Below, piece after piece: positions 25,401-34,839 of a stretch of 64,000 nt of DNA. A model generated the notes under the pieces. The model was not told the DNA's origin, ran no database searches, and saw only the letters and a program-made list of their open reading frames with translations. The first letter of the stretch is position 1, and each line of letters opens with the position of its first letter. The position numbers and the translations under genes are program-made. The stretch is from Pelecanus crispus (taxonomy: Eukaryota > Chordata > Aves > Pelecaniformes > Pelecanidae): NCBI RefSeq assembly GCF_030463565.1, contig NC_134655.1, positions 3,360,372-3,424,371 of the forward strand. Reading direction: 5' to 3'.

Positions 25401-27609
25401 CCACTACAGTATTCTTAATTAAAGGTCCATAAAACAGCGCCTAACAACAGCATTAGCATTACAATGTATTTTAGGAGATGACAGTACAGCGGTATTTTAA
25501 AATTTTCAGCAAGTTTATTATTTCCCTCTGTGCCACTTTTGCCTGATCTGTGTGTTGGTATAGCCAGAGGCAGCCATCCCCGCAGCGACACGTGGAGTCC
25601 CCTCGGGACAGACAGCTTTTCTGCCTGTCCCCGTTAACCTCATACCAGCATTTCTGTTAAGCTTTCCACCGATTTCAGAGACGCAGCTGATACTGAGAGC
25701 AGCAAAAGTCGTGGGCAGCACCTTGCACGCTGCCTGTACGGCATCGGGCTCAGTGGGGACATCCCAGGGTTTGGAAAGAAAGAAATCGCAGCTTGCAGAG
25801 TCACCCCCGGCTCTCCAAACGTTTTACACCAACACTGTAGCTCCGAACAGCCCAGGGAAGAGCAGGTAAACTGGGGCAAAGCAGCAGCGCACGAGGTCAG
25901 CCGGTCAGCCGTTTCCAACTTATTCTGAGTAGATGGCATCCTAGGGGAAGGAAAAAAAAAAAAAAAAGTCTTATGTTTATTGGCAGATCTGGGAAGAGAA
26001 ACCCCCGGTTCCCCAGGTCTCAGATGGCAAGGGCTGTGGCACAGGCTTTTGGAGGGCTCACAACTCACCCTGGGGTTTATTTAATTAGCAGCAAAGCATT
26101 CGAAACAGGTTCTGAGCGCAGGTGAGCTCCTGGATTGTGTTACAAAACATCGACTGCAGGCAATAACATTTACTTAGCACTCTGTATGCCGCAGATAAGA
26201 CACATTCCCTACCCGAACGGTTTACAGTGTAGGTACAGTGTTTGTAATATTAGAGCATCCTATGTTTGCAGACTGCCTTTTATCTGAAAGGACTCCCACG
26301 TCCCCCCCGGCAATCCCCCCGTGGGACGGGACGGCGTGGCGGGTCCCTCCGCGACACGGCACGGCGGCGCCGGCAAAGCCACCCAGGTCCTCGCTGCGGC
26401 TGGGCACGGGGGAGACGGGCGGGAGAGGGAAGGAGCGATGGGCATGAACTGGAAAGCCGTCACTGAACGGCCGCTGCCGACCGCGCCCGGCTGTAAGGGT
26501 TGGAGGGGAAGGCTGGTTGCGGCCGCGGTGACGCCAGTGCCATCCGTTCCCCCGGCCCGGCGTGGGATGCGCCGGCCGTGGGCTGGCACACACTCATCGC
26601 ATCACCTACCGCCGCCGTAAATCTTCCCCGGGGTTAGACATTCCCGGAGCGCTGCTCCCCATCCAGACCTCCCCGGGTCTTGTTATGGCCTCCCATCGCA
26701 GCTCTCCGGCGCTTCAGAAGATGAATAGGCCTGAGGAATGCTTTCATTCCCATCGCAGTGTATACTCTTCTGTGCCTTGAACTTCCAAAGCGGTGCTCGC
26801 TCCCGTTTAAACCCTTCAGACGCGCTTGCCCGCTGCTTCTCCCGGGGTCGCCTCTCACCTAAGAGAGCGTTTTTGGGGTGTGCGCGGGTACCGGCGGACG
26901 TGGCTGCGGGTGGGCAGCCCTCTGCTCAGGACACGGCCCTGCCACAGCACGGCCCCCCCAGCGAGCTCCAAACTCACCCCATTGCCGAGACCCGGCTGTC
27001 GGGCTGGGAGTTTTGCTGGGGCCCTGGTTTATTCTTTTATGGGGCACCTTTGCAAAACGCGCGCCCACCTTCTCCTCCTCCTCTTGTCTCCTCCCTCCTC
27101 CAACTTCAGAGGTCTTTGGGTCCCGGCTTCTACGGCTTGTGCCCAATTAAATTAAATAAATTTAATTTTGCTAATTAATTTCCAGCTCTCACCCGCGGGA
27201 AAGCTCCCCGGCAGCGCTGTCCCCATCCTCGGGGGAGCCAGGAGGAGGTAGTAGCTAGGAAAATGATAGGAAAATAAAATGAAGGAAGGCGGAAAAGATT
27301 TATTTTTTTTAATTTTTGACACAAATGTCTTTTTCTTCCCCTCCCGCCTCCGCCCCAACGCAGAAGAAGCTCACCCGGGAGTGCGTTTTCCGAGAGCAGT
27401 TTGAAGAGAACTGGTACAACACGTACGCCTCAACCCTCTACAAGCATCCCGACTCGGAGAGGCATTACTACGTGGCTCTGAACAAGGACGGCTCCCCCCG
27501 GGAGGGGTACAGGACTAAGAGACATCAGAAATTCACTCACTTCTTACCCAGGCCTGTGGACCCCGCCAAAATACCCGCGACGTACAGAGACCTCTTCCAC
27601 TACAGGTGA
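16144..27609 (+). CDS. FGF16: Fibroblast growth factor 16 (complete gene, 3 coding exons)
   Basis: Secreted FGF9-subfamily (FGF9/16/20) ligand that binds FGF receptors with heparan sulphate. In mammals it is known from heart and brown fat. Joining 16144-16420, 22933-23036 and 27364-27609 gives 208 residues plus stop; human FGF16 has 207. The exon phases (1, then 0) are those of the family. The N-terminal 50 residues are variable and Gly/Leu-rich; this subfamily uses an uncleaved N-terminal secretion signal. The beta-trefoil core runs from about residue 57 to 195. Visible are [20 protein letters not shown] (57-76), an N-glycosylation site NGT at 79-81, the near-invariant core cysteine at 134 ([15 protein letters not shown]) and the basic [16 protein letters not shown] segment (179-194). 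FGF16 rather than FGF9 or FGF20 is shown by [10 protein letters not shown], by the EGYRTKRH spacing and above all by the C-terminus RDLFHYR. The start ATG is the one that gives the family N-terminus MAEVGG. Confidence 0.97.
16421..22932 (+). other. FGF16: FGF16 intron 1
   Basis: 6.5 kb with consensus GTGAGG donor and TTTTCTGTTTTAG acceptor. It holds a G-quadruplex-like motif at 16442-16460, a 24-T run at 16856-16879, and a possible MIR-like patch near 20770-20870. Otherwise it is unique sequence. I saw no additional exon with homology. Open frames in 18-22.5 kb are short and mutually overlapping. Confidence 0.85.
16442..16460 (+). other. Canonical G-quadruplex motif just inside intron 1
   Basis: GGGTGGGTGCCCGGGTGGG has four G3 runs with loops of 1, 5 and 1 nt, on the transcribed-RNA-identical strand, 21 nt downstream of the exon 1 donor. 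It is part of a short GGGTGxxT-type tandem extending to about 16476. It could fold in pre-mRNA and influence splicing or elongation; this is inference from the motif only. Confidence 0.6.
22933..23036 (+). CDS. FGF16: FGF16 coding exon 2
   Basis: 104 nt: two bases completing Gly93, then residues 94-127 ([10 protein letters not shown] ... GELYGS). The acceptor is TTTTAG|GG and the donor TCG|GTAAGT. This is the standard 104-nt middle exon of FGF genes, encoding the [18 protein letters not shown] segment of the beta-trefoil. Near-identical to known FGF16/FGF9 proteins. Confidence 0.97.
23037..27363 (+). other. FGF16: FGF16 intron 2
   Basis: 4.3 kb. A CpG-rich patch lies at about 26290-26640 and an AT-rich patch at about 24140-24320 and again at 27145-27180, immediately before the pyrimidine tract of exon 3. 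There is an A run near 25951-25966. No extra exon was recognised. The CpG patch could be an intragenic regulatory element. Confidence 0.8.
27364..27609 (+). CDS. FGF16: FGF16 coding exon 3 (C-terminus)
   Basis: 246 nt including TGA at 27607-27609; residues 128-208. The acceptor is CCCCAACGCAG|AAG. It encodes [20 protein letters not shown], the [15 protein letters not shown] loop and the FGF16-specific tail [10 protein letters not shown]. Confidence 0.97.
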   Translation, partial: KKLTRECVFREQFEENWYNTYASTLYKHPDSERHYYVALNKDGSPREGYRTKRHQKFTHFLPRPVDPAKIPATYRDLFHYR

Positions 27610-28415
27610 TGTTTCCTGCGGCTGCCCCGTCAGTGTACATACTTGGGCTCCCAAGCTTTTTCCCAGAGCACTCTATTAATAGTCATTCCATCGTTCCTGA
27701 AAGTGTAGATGACGTAGGAAAGCACTTACATTGAATTCAGACACTGCTGTTCCTCCTTGTTTCAAGCGTATATCGAACCTGGGTTATTTATGGGGGTGGG
27801 GGTAGGGGAAGGGAGGGAACCCTACATATAATCTTTTCGTTTTCGTTCACTTTCTTTACCCGGTTGCTACAAGAGAGGCCGAATATTCAATGTTATGGTT
27901 GCTTAAAGGAACAAGCAGGTGAGCAAACCTGATCACTAGGGAGGGGAGGAAAAAAAAAAACCAAAACACTAAAAATGAAGAGAAGGAAAGAAAACAAAAG
28001 ACCACAGAACTGCTGCAGACGCTGCTGCTGAGCTCGGGATGGTTACCGGCTAAGAAAAAGCCTTCCGAACGGTACCCTGCTTAAGCAGCCCGGGAGTTTG
28101 CTACATGGATGATGATGCGACATGGACTGGTCCTGATGCGTGGGGTTTTTTTCCTGCTGTTGGGGTGGGAATGGGGCGAGGAACATTATTCAGATGTAAG
28201 CATGGATACTGTGCATAAGGACAAAACTATTTATAAAATGTATATGATATTTATTTTATATATTTATTTATTTCAAAATAATTTTATTTTTAATGAGAGA
28301 TGCTATGACCGGATTTTCATCAGGAAGAATAAGGTCCTACTGAAACAGGAAAAAAAAAAAAAAAAAAAGAGTTTTAAGAGCTTATCGGCAATAAAATTGT
28401 CTTTATATTGTAGAT
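27610..28415 (+). other. FGF16: FGF16 3' UTR with AU-rich elements
   Basis: About 0.8 kb from the stop to the first strong polyadenylation signal. The segment 28230-28290 is a dense AU-rich element with overlapping ATTTATTTATTT (28262-28273) and further ATTTA/TTTAT repeats. This is typical of short-lived growth factor and cytokine mRNAs. A run of 18 or more A's at about 28351-28368 precedes the signal. Confidence 0.7.
28390..28395 (+). terminator. FGF16: FGF16 polyadenylation signal
   Basis: AATAAA at 28390-28395, followed by a T/G-rich stretch (TTGTCTTTATATTGTAG). Cleavage is expected around 28410-28420. It is the first canonical signal after the stop codon in a suitable context. Confidence 0.65.
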
Positions 28416-28419
28416 TTCT

Positions 28420-31400
28420 TGCTAGCCCTTTTTTTTGGCGCTCCGTAACAATTAACCCAGTATTTCCCCAGCAATATCAATATTAAGACCACCTCTAAAA
28501 AGGCTTCATATGGTAGAGGGAAATTACCCAAACCCCAAATTCTTGTACAAGGATGACATCAAATTATACCTGGAATGGACCTTGGAAGCGTGACCCCACC
28601 AAAACGACCGGCTGGGGGTCTAATGAACCATCATTGCCCAAAACGGCAAATCCAGCCCTCTCCTTTCCTCTGATATGGGCAAAGTAGGTCCTCAGGCAAC
28701 GCCAAGCACCAGGCACGGCTCAGCCCTCGTAGCCTTCCGATGGGATTGCCCCAGAATGCGCGTCACCGTCGCCGCGACGGGAGGAACCTCGCGGGCACGG
28801 TCGGCATCCTCGGGCTCTCCCTTGCCTCTGGCCCTGTGAGCCCGGGAAGCGCCGGCACGGCTCTCGGCCTGAGCTGTCGGCAGCTGAGACGCTTCGGCAC
28901 GTGACGCAGCCGCTGTGGATTCCCTGTCCTGTTGAAAATCAAGTGGTGAAACATTTGGAGCACCTGCGGAGCGTTTGGATGGACCCATCGCTCCTGCAAT
29001 AAAACCACCACATCTCACATGAGACTCACCTGAAGCATTACGGAAAAATCAGTGAAGAGAAAGTAGAAAGCAGCAAAAGCAATTAAAAAAACCCCTCAGT
29101 TATAAGCAATTACCGTGGATGAAGATCATCCCCGCAGGATGTTCATGGCTGCGTGGCCTTTTCCCCTGCAGAAGCTGCCTGGTCACGCAGTCCCATCACC
29201 TTTCCCCGGCCCCGGGGCAGCTCCTGCCTCCCCGTTGGGCTCAGCCAAACCCGCCAGCGTTTTGGCAGCCCCGCGCCAGCCCCGCGTTTCCACCCGCTGC
29301 CGGCGCCGTGCCGGGGAGCTGCGGCCCTTCTCCAGTCGGGCTGGGGACGCTCGCGCTGGAGGCTTTGCTCTGCAGCTCACCCCAGCAGCCAGCACAGGCC
29401 CGCGGTGACGCTTGTGCCACACGTCTGCCCTCGCTGCCTGCTCGGGATGGCGCAAAACTGCAGGGGAAGCTTCCAGGAATGATCCTGGTTTATTTTTTTG
29501 TCCCCTGTGATCAGGAGAGAGGTGTTTTTAGCACATGGTGAGAGCAGGAGTGTGGTGTTGTACAGGCGCTTTGCAGCATGGATGAGAACTCGGTAGGAAA
29601 TGTGGTTCTCCGGAGCGTGCAAAAATCGTACCAACACAGATGTAGTGGTTTCGAGTTGGGGTTTTCCTTATCGCGACTGCATTTTTCACAGCACTGTTCC
29701 TCAGCCTCCCCCTTGCAAAGCAGCTGAGGTAAAACCTCAGCTCCTTCAGCTTCAGTCCGTGAATTCCCAGAACGTTTCACTGGCCTAGGGCCGATCCACG
29801 CCAGCTTCTTCGCGAGCTGCGGCGCCAACGGAGCGGCAGCCCTGGCAGCCAGCTCCGCTCCTGGCCCCCTCTCGCCCTCCGCGCCGCCTCCCGCGTCCCG
29901 TCGCCGTCCCAGCCGCTCCCGCGCCGGGCGCAGCAGCCACCAGACGACGGGCTGCGGGTCACGACGGGGAGATTACAGGAGCTTTACCTTGAATGATCCA
30001 GACATGAAGGAATTTAATCCTGTGTTTGAAATAAAAAGTGTTTATTTACCTTCTTCCTCTGAGTCACTGCTGAAACATCTCATCCTCAGCTGCCATGTCG
30101 GGAGCACGACCGCTGATGAAAAGCGTCCTAAAATGTACTTTTGACCTTCTCTCACGCGCAGGGGAATCTCTCAGACCTTGAACTTCGGTCTGCTCCCCAG
30201 GATGCGCCTGCCTCCCTCGAGCCAGGGCTTCCCATTGCGCTTGAAGGTAAATCTAGCAGTTAAGAGCTTGCTCCTCCTCTTCAAAATGAAGGTCAAAACC
30301 AGATCTCAGCAATGCCAAGTACGTTTTTCACCAACTCGGAAGGGAGCTGATGCGGCGCAACGCGATGGACTCGTTCGTCCGATAGCCAAATTGAAGAGCT
30401 GCCTCGGCAGGGCCTCCTGCCGCGAAGGGACGCGCAGGCACAAGGGACGACGTAATGCACCTTCTCGGGATCTGGATGCAAAAAACCGATGCTTGCAAAC
30501 AACAAAATCCACAAAGAATTTCCTGGAAACCCCTTGGTAAAGGTTGGTGTCATCTCCCACGTGGGACATTCTTTAAAGGGGGAATTCGGCTTTGCTAAAT
30601 CCCACCTGAATGGTTGCTTTCAGCAGGAATTTGCTGGGTTTGGTTCTGGTTCAACAAAACACTCAAAGATACGAGTAACCTGACTGACCTGGGAGCTCAA
30701 CAGCACCAGAATTAACCACCGCGGGCTTTGGCTGCATTTTGCGCGGCACGGGGAGCTGCCAGCGCGGGTGCTTCCGCGCGGATGCGCTCACCTCTCCAGC
30801 CGTCCCGCGGCGCAGCGGGCTGTCGCCTCGTCCCGCCGTTACCCGGCAGCTGCCGCGCTGCCCGGCGAAAGCCAACCGGAGACGCCGGCTGCTCCTGCGG
30901 CTCGGGCGCTTTTACGGGGCTGGCGGACGGACCGTGCAGCTGCGGCAGCGTGCGGGGCCGTGGCCGAGGCGCGGCTGCTCCAGCGGTGCCGGACGGGTTC
31001 CGGGGGCTCCCCTGCTCCTGCTAGGAAAGTTTTAGAGGAAAATACGTTTGCGGTGCTTCAACCTGAGAGACTCTCTCCTAAATTAGCAAGAGGAAACGTC
31101 AACGTATGTTTGGGATCTCGGCTCGTATCGTTTCTGCATGCTTCAAAGTTACAACGGCCAGCGGAAAAAGCTCTCCCAAAGGGAAAGCAAAGGCCATGGT
31201 CCTGCAGAAACCCCGCTGCGCCCTTCACCCCCCAGTGCTGTTTTACACGCAAAAAGCCGTGGGTCGGAAAACACTACAGTAAACAGGGCAAAAGGCATTG
31301 CTTTCAAGCCTTCTCCTTCCACCCGAGAGGGCTGGGCACGTTCTAAGGGAAACATTATCCTGGGAACAGCTGTGCAAAGCAGGAGGGAGGCGGCCGGCGG

Positions 31401-34400
31401 CAGAGGTGGGCAATTTCTCGACTCTCGCTACAGAAGGGTGCAGAAATGGAGGGAAACCCTCCGCGGGAAGCCAACATGGCGCTGAGCACATCACAGCGCA
31501 AAGCCAGCAAAAGCGTCCGTCTCCCCAGCTTTGGCGCATGATCCGAGGCACGGGGACGGTCTCGGAGGGGGCCGAGGGGACAGACCGACGCGTGGCAATG
31601 CACACGTGGCCTCAGGGCGTCCCTGCAGAGACCCCGCTGCCTGCGGGGAGCTCTCCTGGGCGGGACAGGCGCCTCAGGGCTCCTTTCTCCGTGAGGGGAA
31701 GGAGCGGAGGCTCCAGAGACTTACCTCCCCTGGAGAACGTGACGGAGAGCCCGAAACTGCGGAGGAAGTCCAGAAAGTCATCGCCGATGGGCCGCGAAGG
31801 TGCCTTTCTGGTTAGGTGCTGCCCCGCCTGGCAGCACGTCCGGAGAGAGGCATCGCAGCTGCCCGACCGTGGCCGAGGTGTTCCCCAAAGGGCACCCAGG
31901 GGTGGAGCATCCCTGAAGGAGAAGGGCTGAAATTCTTGTTGGTGGTGAGACAAAGACATCCGTGCCCCTCGGGATAGCGCTGGTGGTGGAAGATGAGCCC
32001 GGGTACCTCATCCGAAGGACGATGTCCTCTCCCGCAACCCAACAGCTGGAGTCAGCTCGTACATGGTGGGGGTTGGCTGAAACACCAACTATCCCGGGGC
32101 GGGGAGCGGTCTGCAGGGCCAAGTCCGGCTTCAGCTCAATCCAGAAAGCTTTATAACGGCAAAGGTGCTGCGAGGAAATAAAGTGAGGTTACCAAGCGCT
32201 CCCCCTAAGCCATAGGACATACAGTACACCAAGGGCGATATTTGCATTACCTGACATCTCAGTATCATTTATTAACCAGCGGACGCAGGTAAATTATTTC
32301 TCTGCTCTTTGGAGAGCAAAGCAGCGCCGAGGTCTTGCTGGAAAACCACTTGGATGGGAAACAACGTAGCGGGGACCTGTGCTGAAAGTAATTAACGGGC
32401 AACTGTGCAACGTAGGTGCAACGCGCTGCTTCTCCAGGTGCTGCAGGCACCCGGCGCAGCCATCGGAGAGGGAGACAGCGTCAGACACGCAGGCGCAGAG
32501 CTCGGCTCCTGGCGCGGAGCTGGGACGCAGCAGGCAGCGCCGCGGGAAAAGCACATTCGATGGCTGAAGCTCCACGAACGCAGCCCCTGGTCCTGCTTTT
32601 AAGGTAAAGACAAAACACACCTGCAGTCAGGAGGGGAGAACCGACAGCAAAACCCAGCAGCAGACCCGTGATCCGTGCAGCGCCGGCAGCCAAAATGGCA
32701 GCGTGAAGTGGAATTGTAGAGAGGAACTTAAACCGAGAGGACTAAGTCGTGCAATAGGGAGTGTAAGGCTTGAATTTTTTTTTTTCCCCCAAAGCAAGTA
32801 ACTGCTTCGGAGGCATTAAATTCTCATCAAGTAAAATACCAAGGACATAGTCTTGTCCCTGTGCTGGCTGGGTTTGAGTAAGAGACCTGCGAAGTCAACT
32901 CCGCTGAGGAGGCTCAGGCTCTTCCCTCTCTGTACCAGGAAGTATTTAGCACCACGACGCCCGTGACGGAGCGTGGCAGATCACCGCCAGGATGCTGCCA
33001 GCGCCCGCATCCGCCTGCGCTGCTGCTCGTGGGCATCCACAAAAATCCAGAGACATGAGAAACGCACTTCGTGGAACTGAGCTGCGGAAGTGGCTGTTGT
33101 CACCGGATTAAGCTTCGATTAACGCCCCAGGTATGGATTACAGTTTCACATTCAGCATCTCGGATAGTTTTCCTGTGCACCGGTCGTTGAACACAAAGCC
33201 AAGGTGGCCTTTGAAGCCTCGGAAGCGGCCGAGCGCAGGCCCAAGGGGTGACCCCACCTCCCCCTGTGCTCGTCTTCCCCCCGAGCCTGCCCTTCCCCAG
33301 GGCAGCGTCCCCATTTCGGGCCTCAGCCCTTCCCCGGCACCCTCCTTCGGGCACCGGCTCCCCACGGGCACAGCAGGCACGGGAGCTACAGCCAGATGAG
33401 AAACGGCCTCGCTGCGCGTCTGCCGCGCAGCGCCTGCACGCGCGGAGGGGCCCAGCGTCACGCACGGAAGGACGAACCGCCCATCCCGCGTGGACACGGC
33501 AGGCCGGCGGCTTCTCCAGACCCTTCGCTGCAGAGCGCCCGGCCTGCGATGGCCGGAGGAAGGCCCCTGCACGCCTCCGAGGCCCAAGCCACCTCCGAGG
33601 CCACGGCTCGCTCCCGGCCTTCGGCAGCAGTGCAGCTCTCCCGAGGACGCGCGCGGGCGGCAGCCTGCCCGTGCTCTGCCCTGGGACGCGTGGCCAGGGC
33701 GTGTTCCAGCGCACGGAGGCTGCACACGGGGTTATTTCAACCCCTGAGCGCGTCTGGGAAGTTCAGATGCTGCCTGCTTACGTGGCCGATGCTGCAACAC
33801 CAGCGTTTTTCCAAACATCTCCAAGCTGGGAATTGCTTAGGACATTTGTCTTTCCATAAATACTGAAAATTTATCCAACTCCAAAACTCTTTTTCCTTGA
33901 ACTGATGGGTTTCTTTACGTGCCCTGAGCGGTTCTGCTTTGAAGGTGAAGACAAGGAGCCCGCAGGGCCAGCATTAGCACCGACACAGCCGGGCGCGGCC
34001 GCGGCGTTCCAGCAGCTGGCAGGGCTGCTTCCGACGGGCGCTCGCCCAGGACGCGCCCCAGCCCAACACAGACAGCCTGCACCTCCGCCACAAGCCTCCC
34101 GCTGCCCTCTGTCAAAGTACTGCACCGAGCTCAAAGTTACGGGGATATTTAAAACCACGTGGCCCACGCTGCCCCTTGTAGCACAATTTTCAACCCCGGA
34201 CACCATTTCCGTGGCATCCGTCCCTTCCCAGCTACCGGGGAGGGCAGCGGCGCCTCCCCGAGCAGCGGCATCCGGGGCAGGAACGCGGCCGCGGCGCTGG
34301 CCAGGAGCCACAAAAAAGCCTCAAGCACAGGGAACGAGCGTAGGGGCGGATTTCAAGCACAACCGTCACGCGATTTTGTCTAGGAAAGGGTTTTTTGCCC

Positions 34401-34839
34401 AAGAGGTGGGATTTAATAACTAAGAAAGAGAGGCGTACAGTTCTGAGGTTAAAATATGCCAGTAGGTTATTCTAATTTGACCAAGTCGAAGTTCACCTCG
34501 CTCTTAACCATTTCTCATTGCTGGGCGATAACTCAACTCTTCGTTTTTAACAGAGATTGGCTGCAGAAGCTACTATTAATTACAGAATCACAGAATCGTT
34601 TAGGTTGGAAAAGACCTTTAAGACCATCCAGTCCAACCATTAAATTCAGTCAATCTGAAAACCTGGACCACAACTATTTTCCCTAAAAGAAATTAACGGC
34701 TACATGCGGTAGCGGGTACCTCGCTGTACAAAGAATCCGAGAGCTTCAACTCACAGCGCAGCGCGGTTCTCAAAAGACACGCTCTCAGCCTGGATCCCTG
34801 CGGAGCTAAAGCTGTATTCCGAATGTAGCACAAGGCACG
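28420..34839. other. Convergent intergenic region, GC/CpG-rich
   Basis: 6.4 kb between the predicted 3' ends of FGF16 and ATRX. By eye it is markedly richer in GC and CpG than the DNA on either side of the gene pair. The densest patches are near 28740-28920, 29180-29440, 29810-29960, 30720-31020, 31540-31900 and 33000-33740. Long frames of up to about 210 codons exist on both strands but overlap each other and have no recognisable domains. AATAAA strings (for example near 28998 and 30030) occur without an upstream gene. It could hold non-coding transcripts or regulatory islands. Confidence 0.6.
34578..34645 (-). mobile_element. CR1 LINE 3' tail fragment
   Basis: ACAGAATCACAGAATCG, then TTTAGGTTGGAAAAGACCTT, then TAAGACCATCCAGTCCAACC is the reverse complement of the avian CR1 3' end. 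Only the terminal 65-70 bp are present. It lies just downstream of the ATRX polyadenylation site, in the same orientation as ATRX. Confidence 0.92.

Noticed and set aside
16144-27609. Calling the growth factor FGF9 or FGF20
   Set aside because: The C-terminus RDLFHYR, the [10 protein letters not shown] string and the N-terminal MAEVGG match FGF16, as does linkage to ATRX.
31298-33866. Several frames of about 150-210 codons on both strands in the convergent gap
   Set aside because: They overlap one another on both strands, have no recognisable family and lie in GC-rich DNA where long frames are expected by chance.
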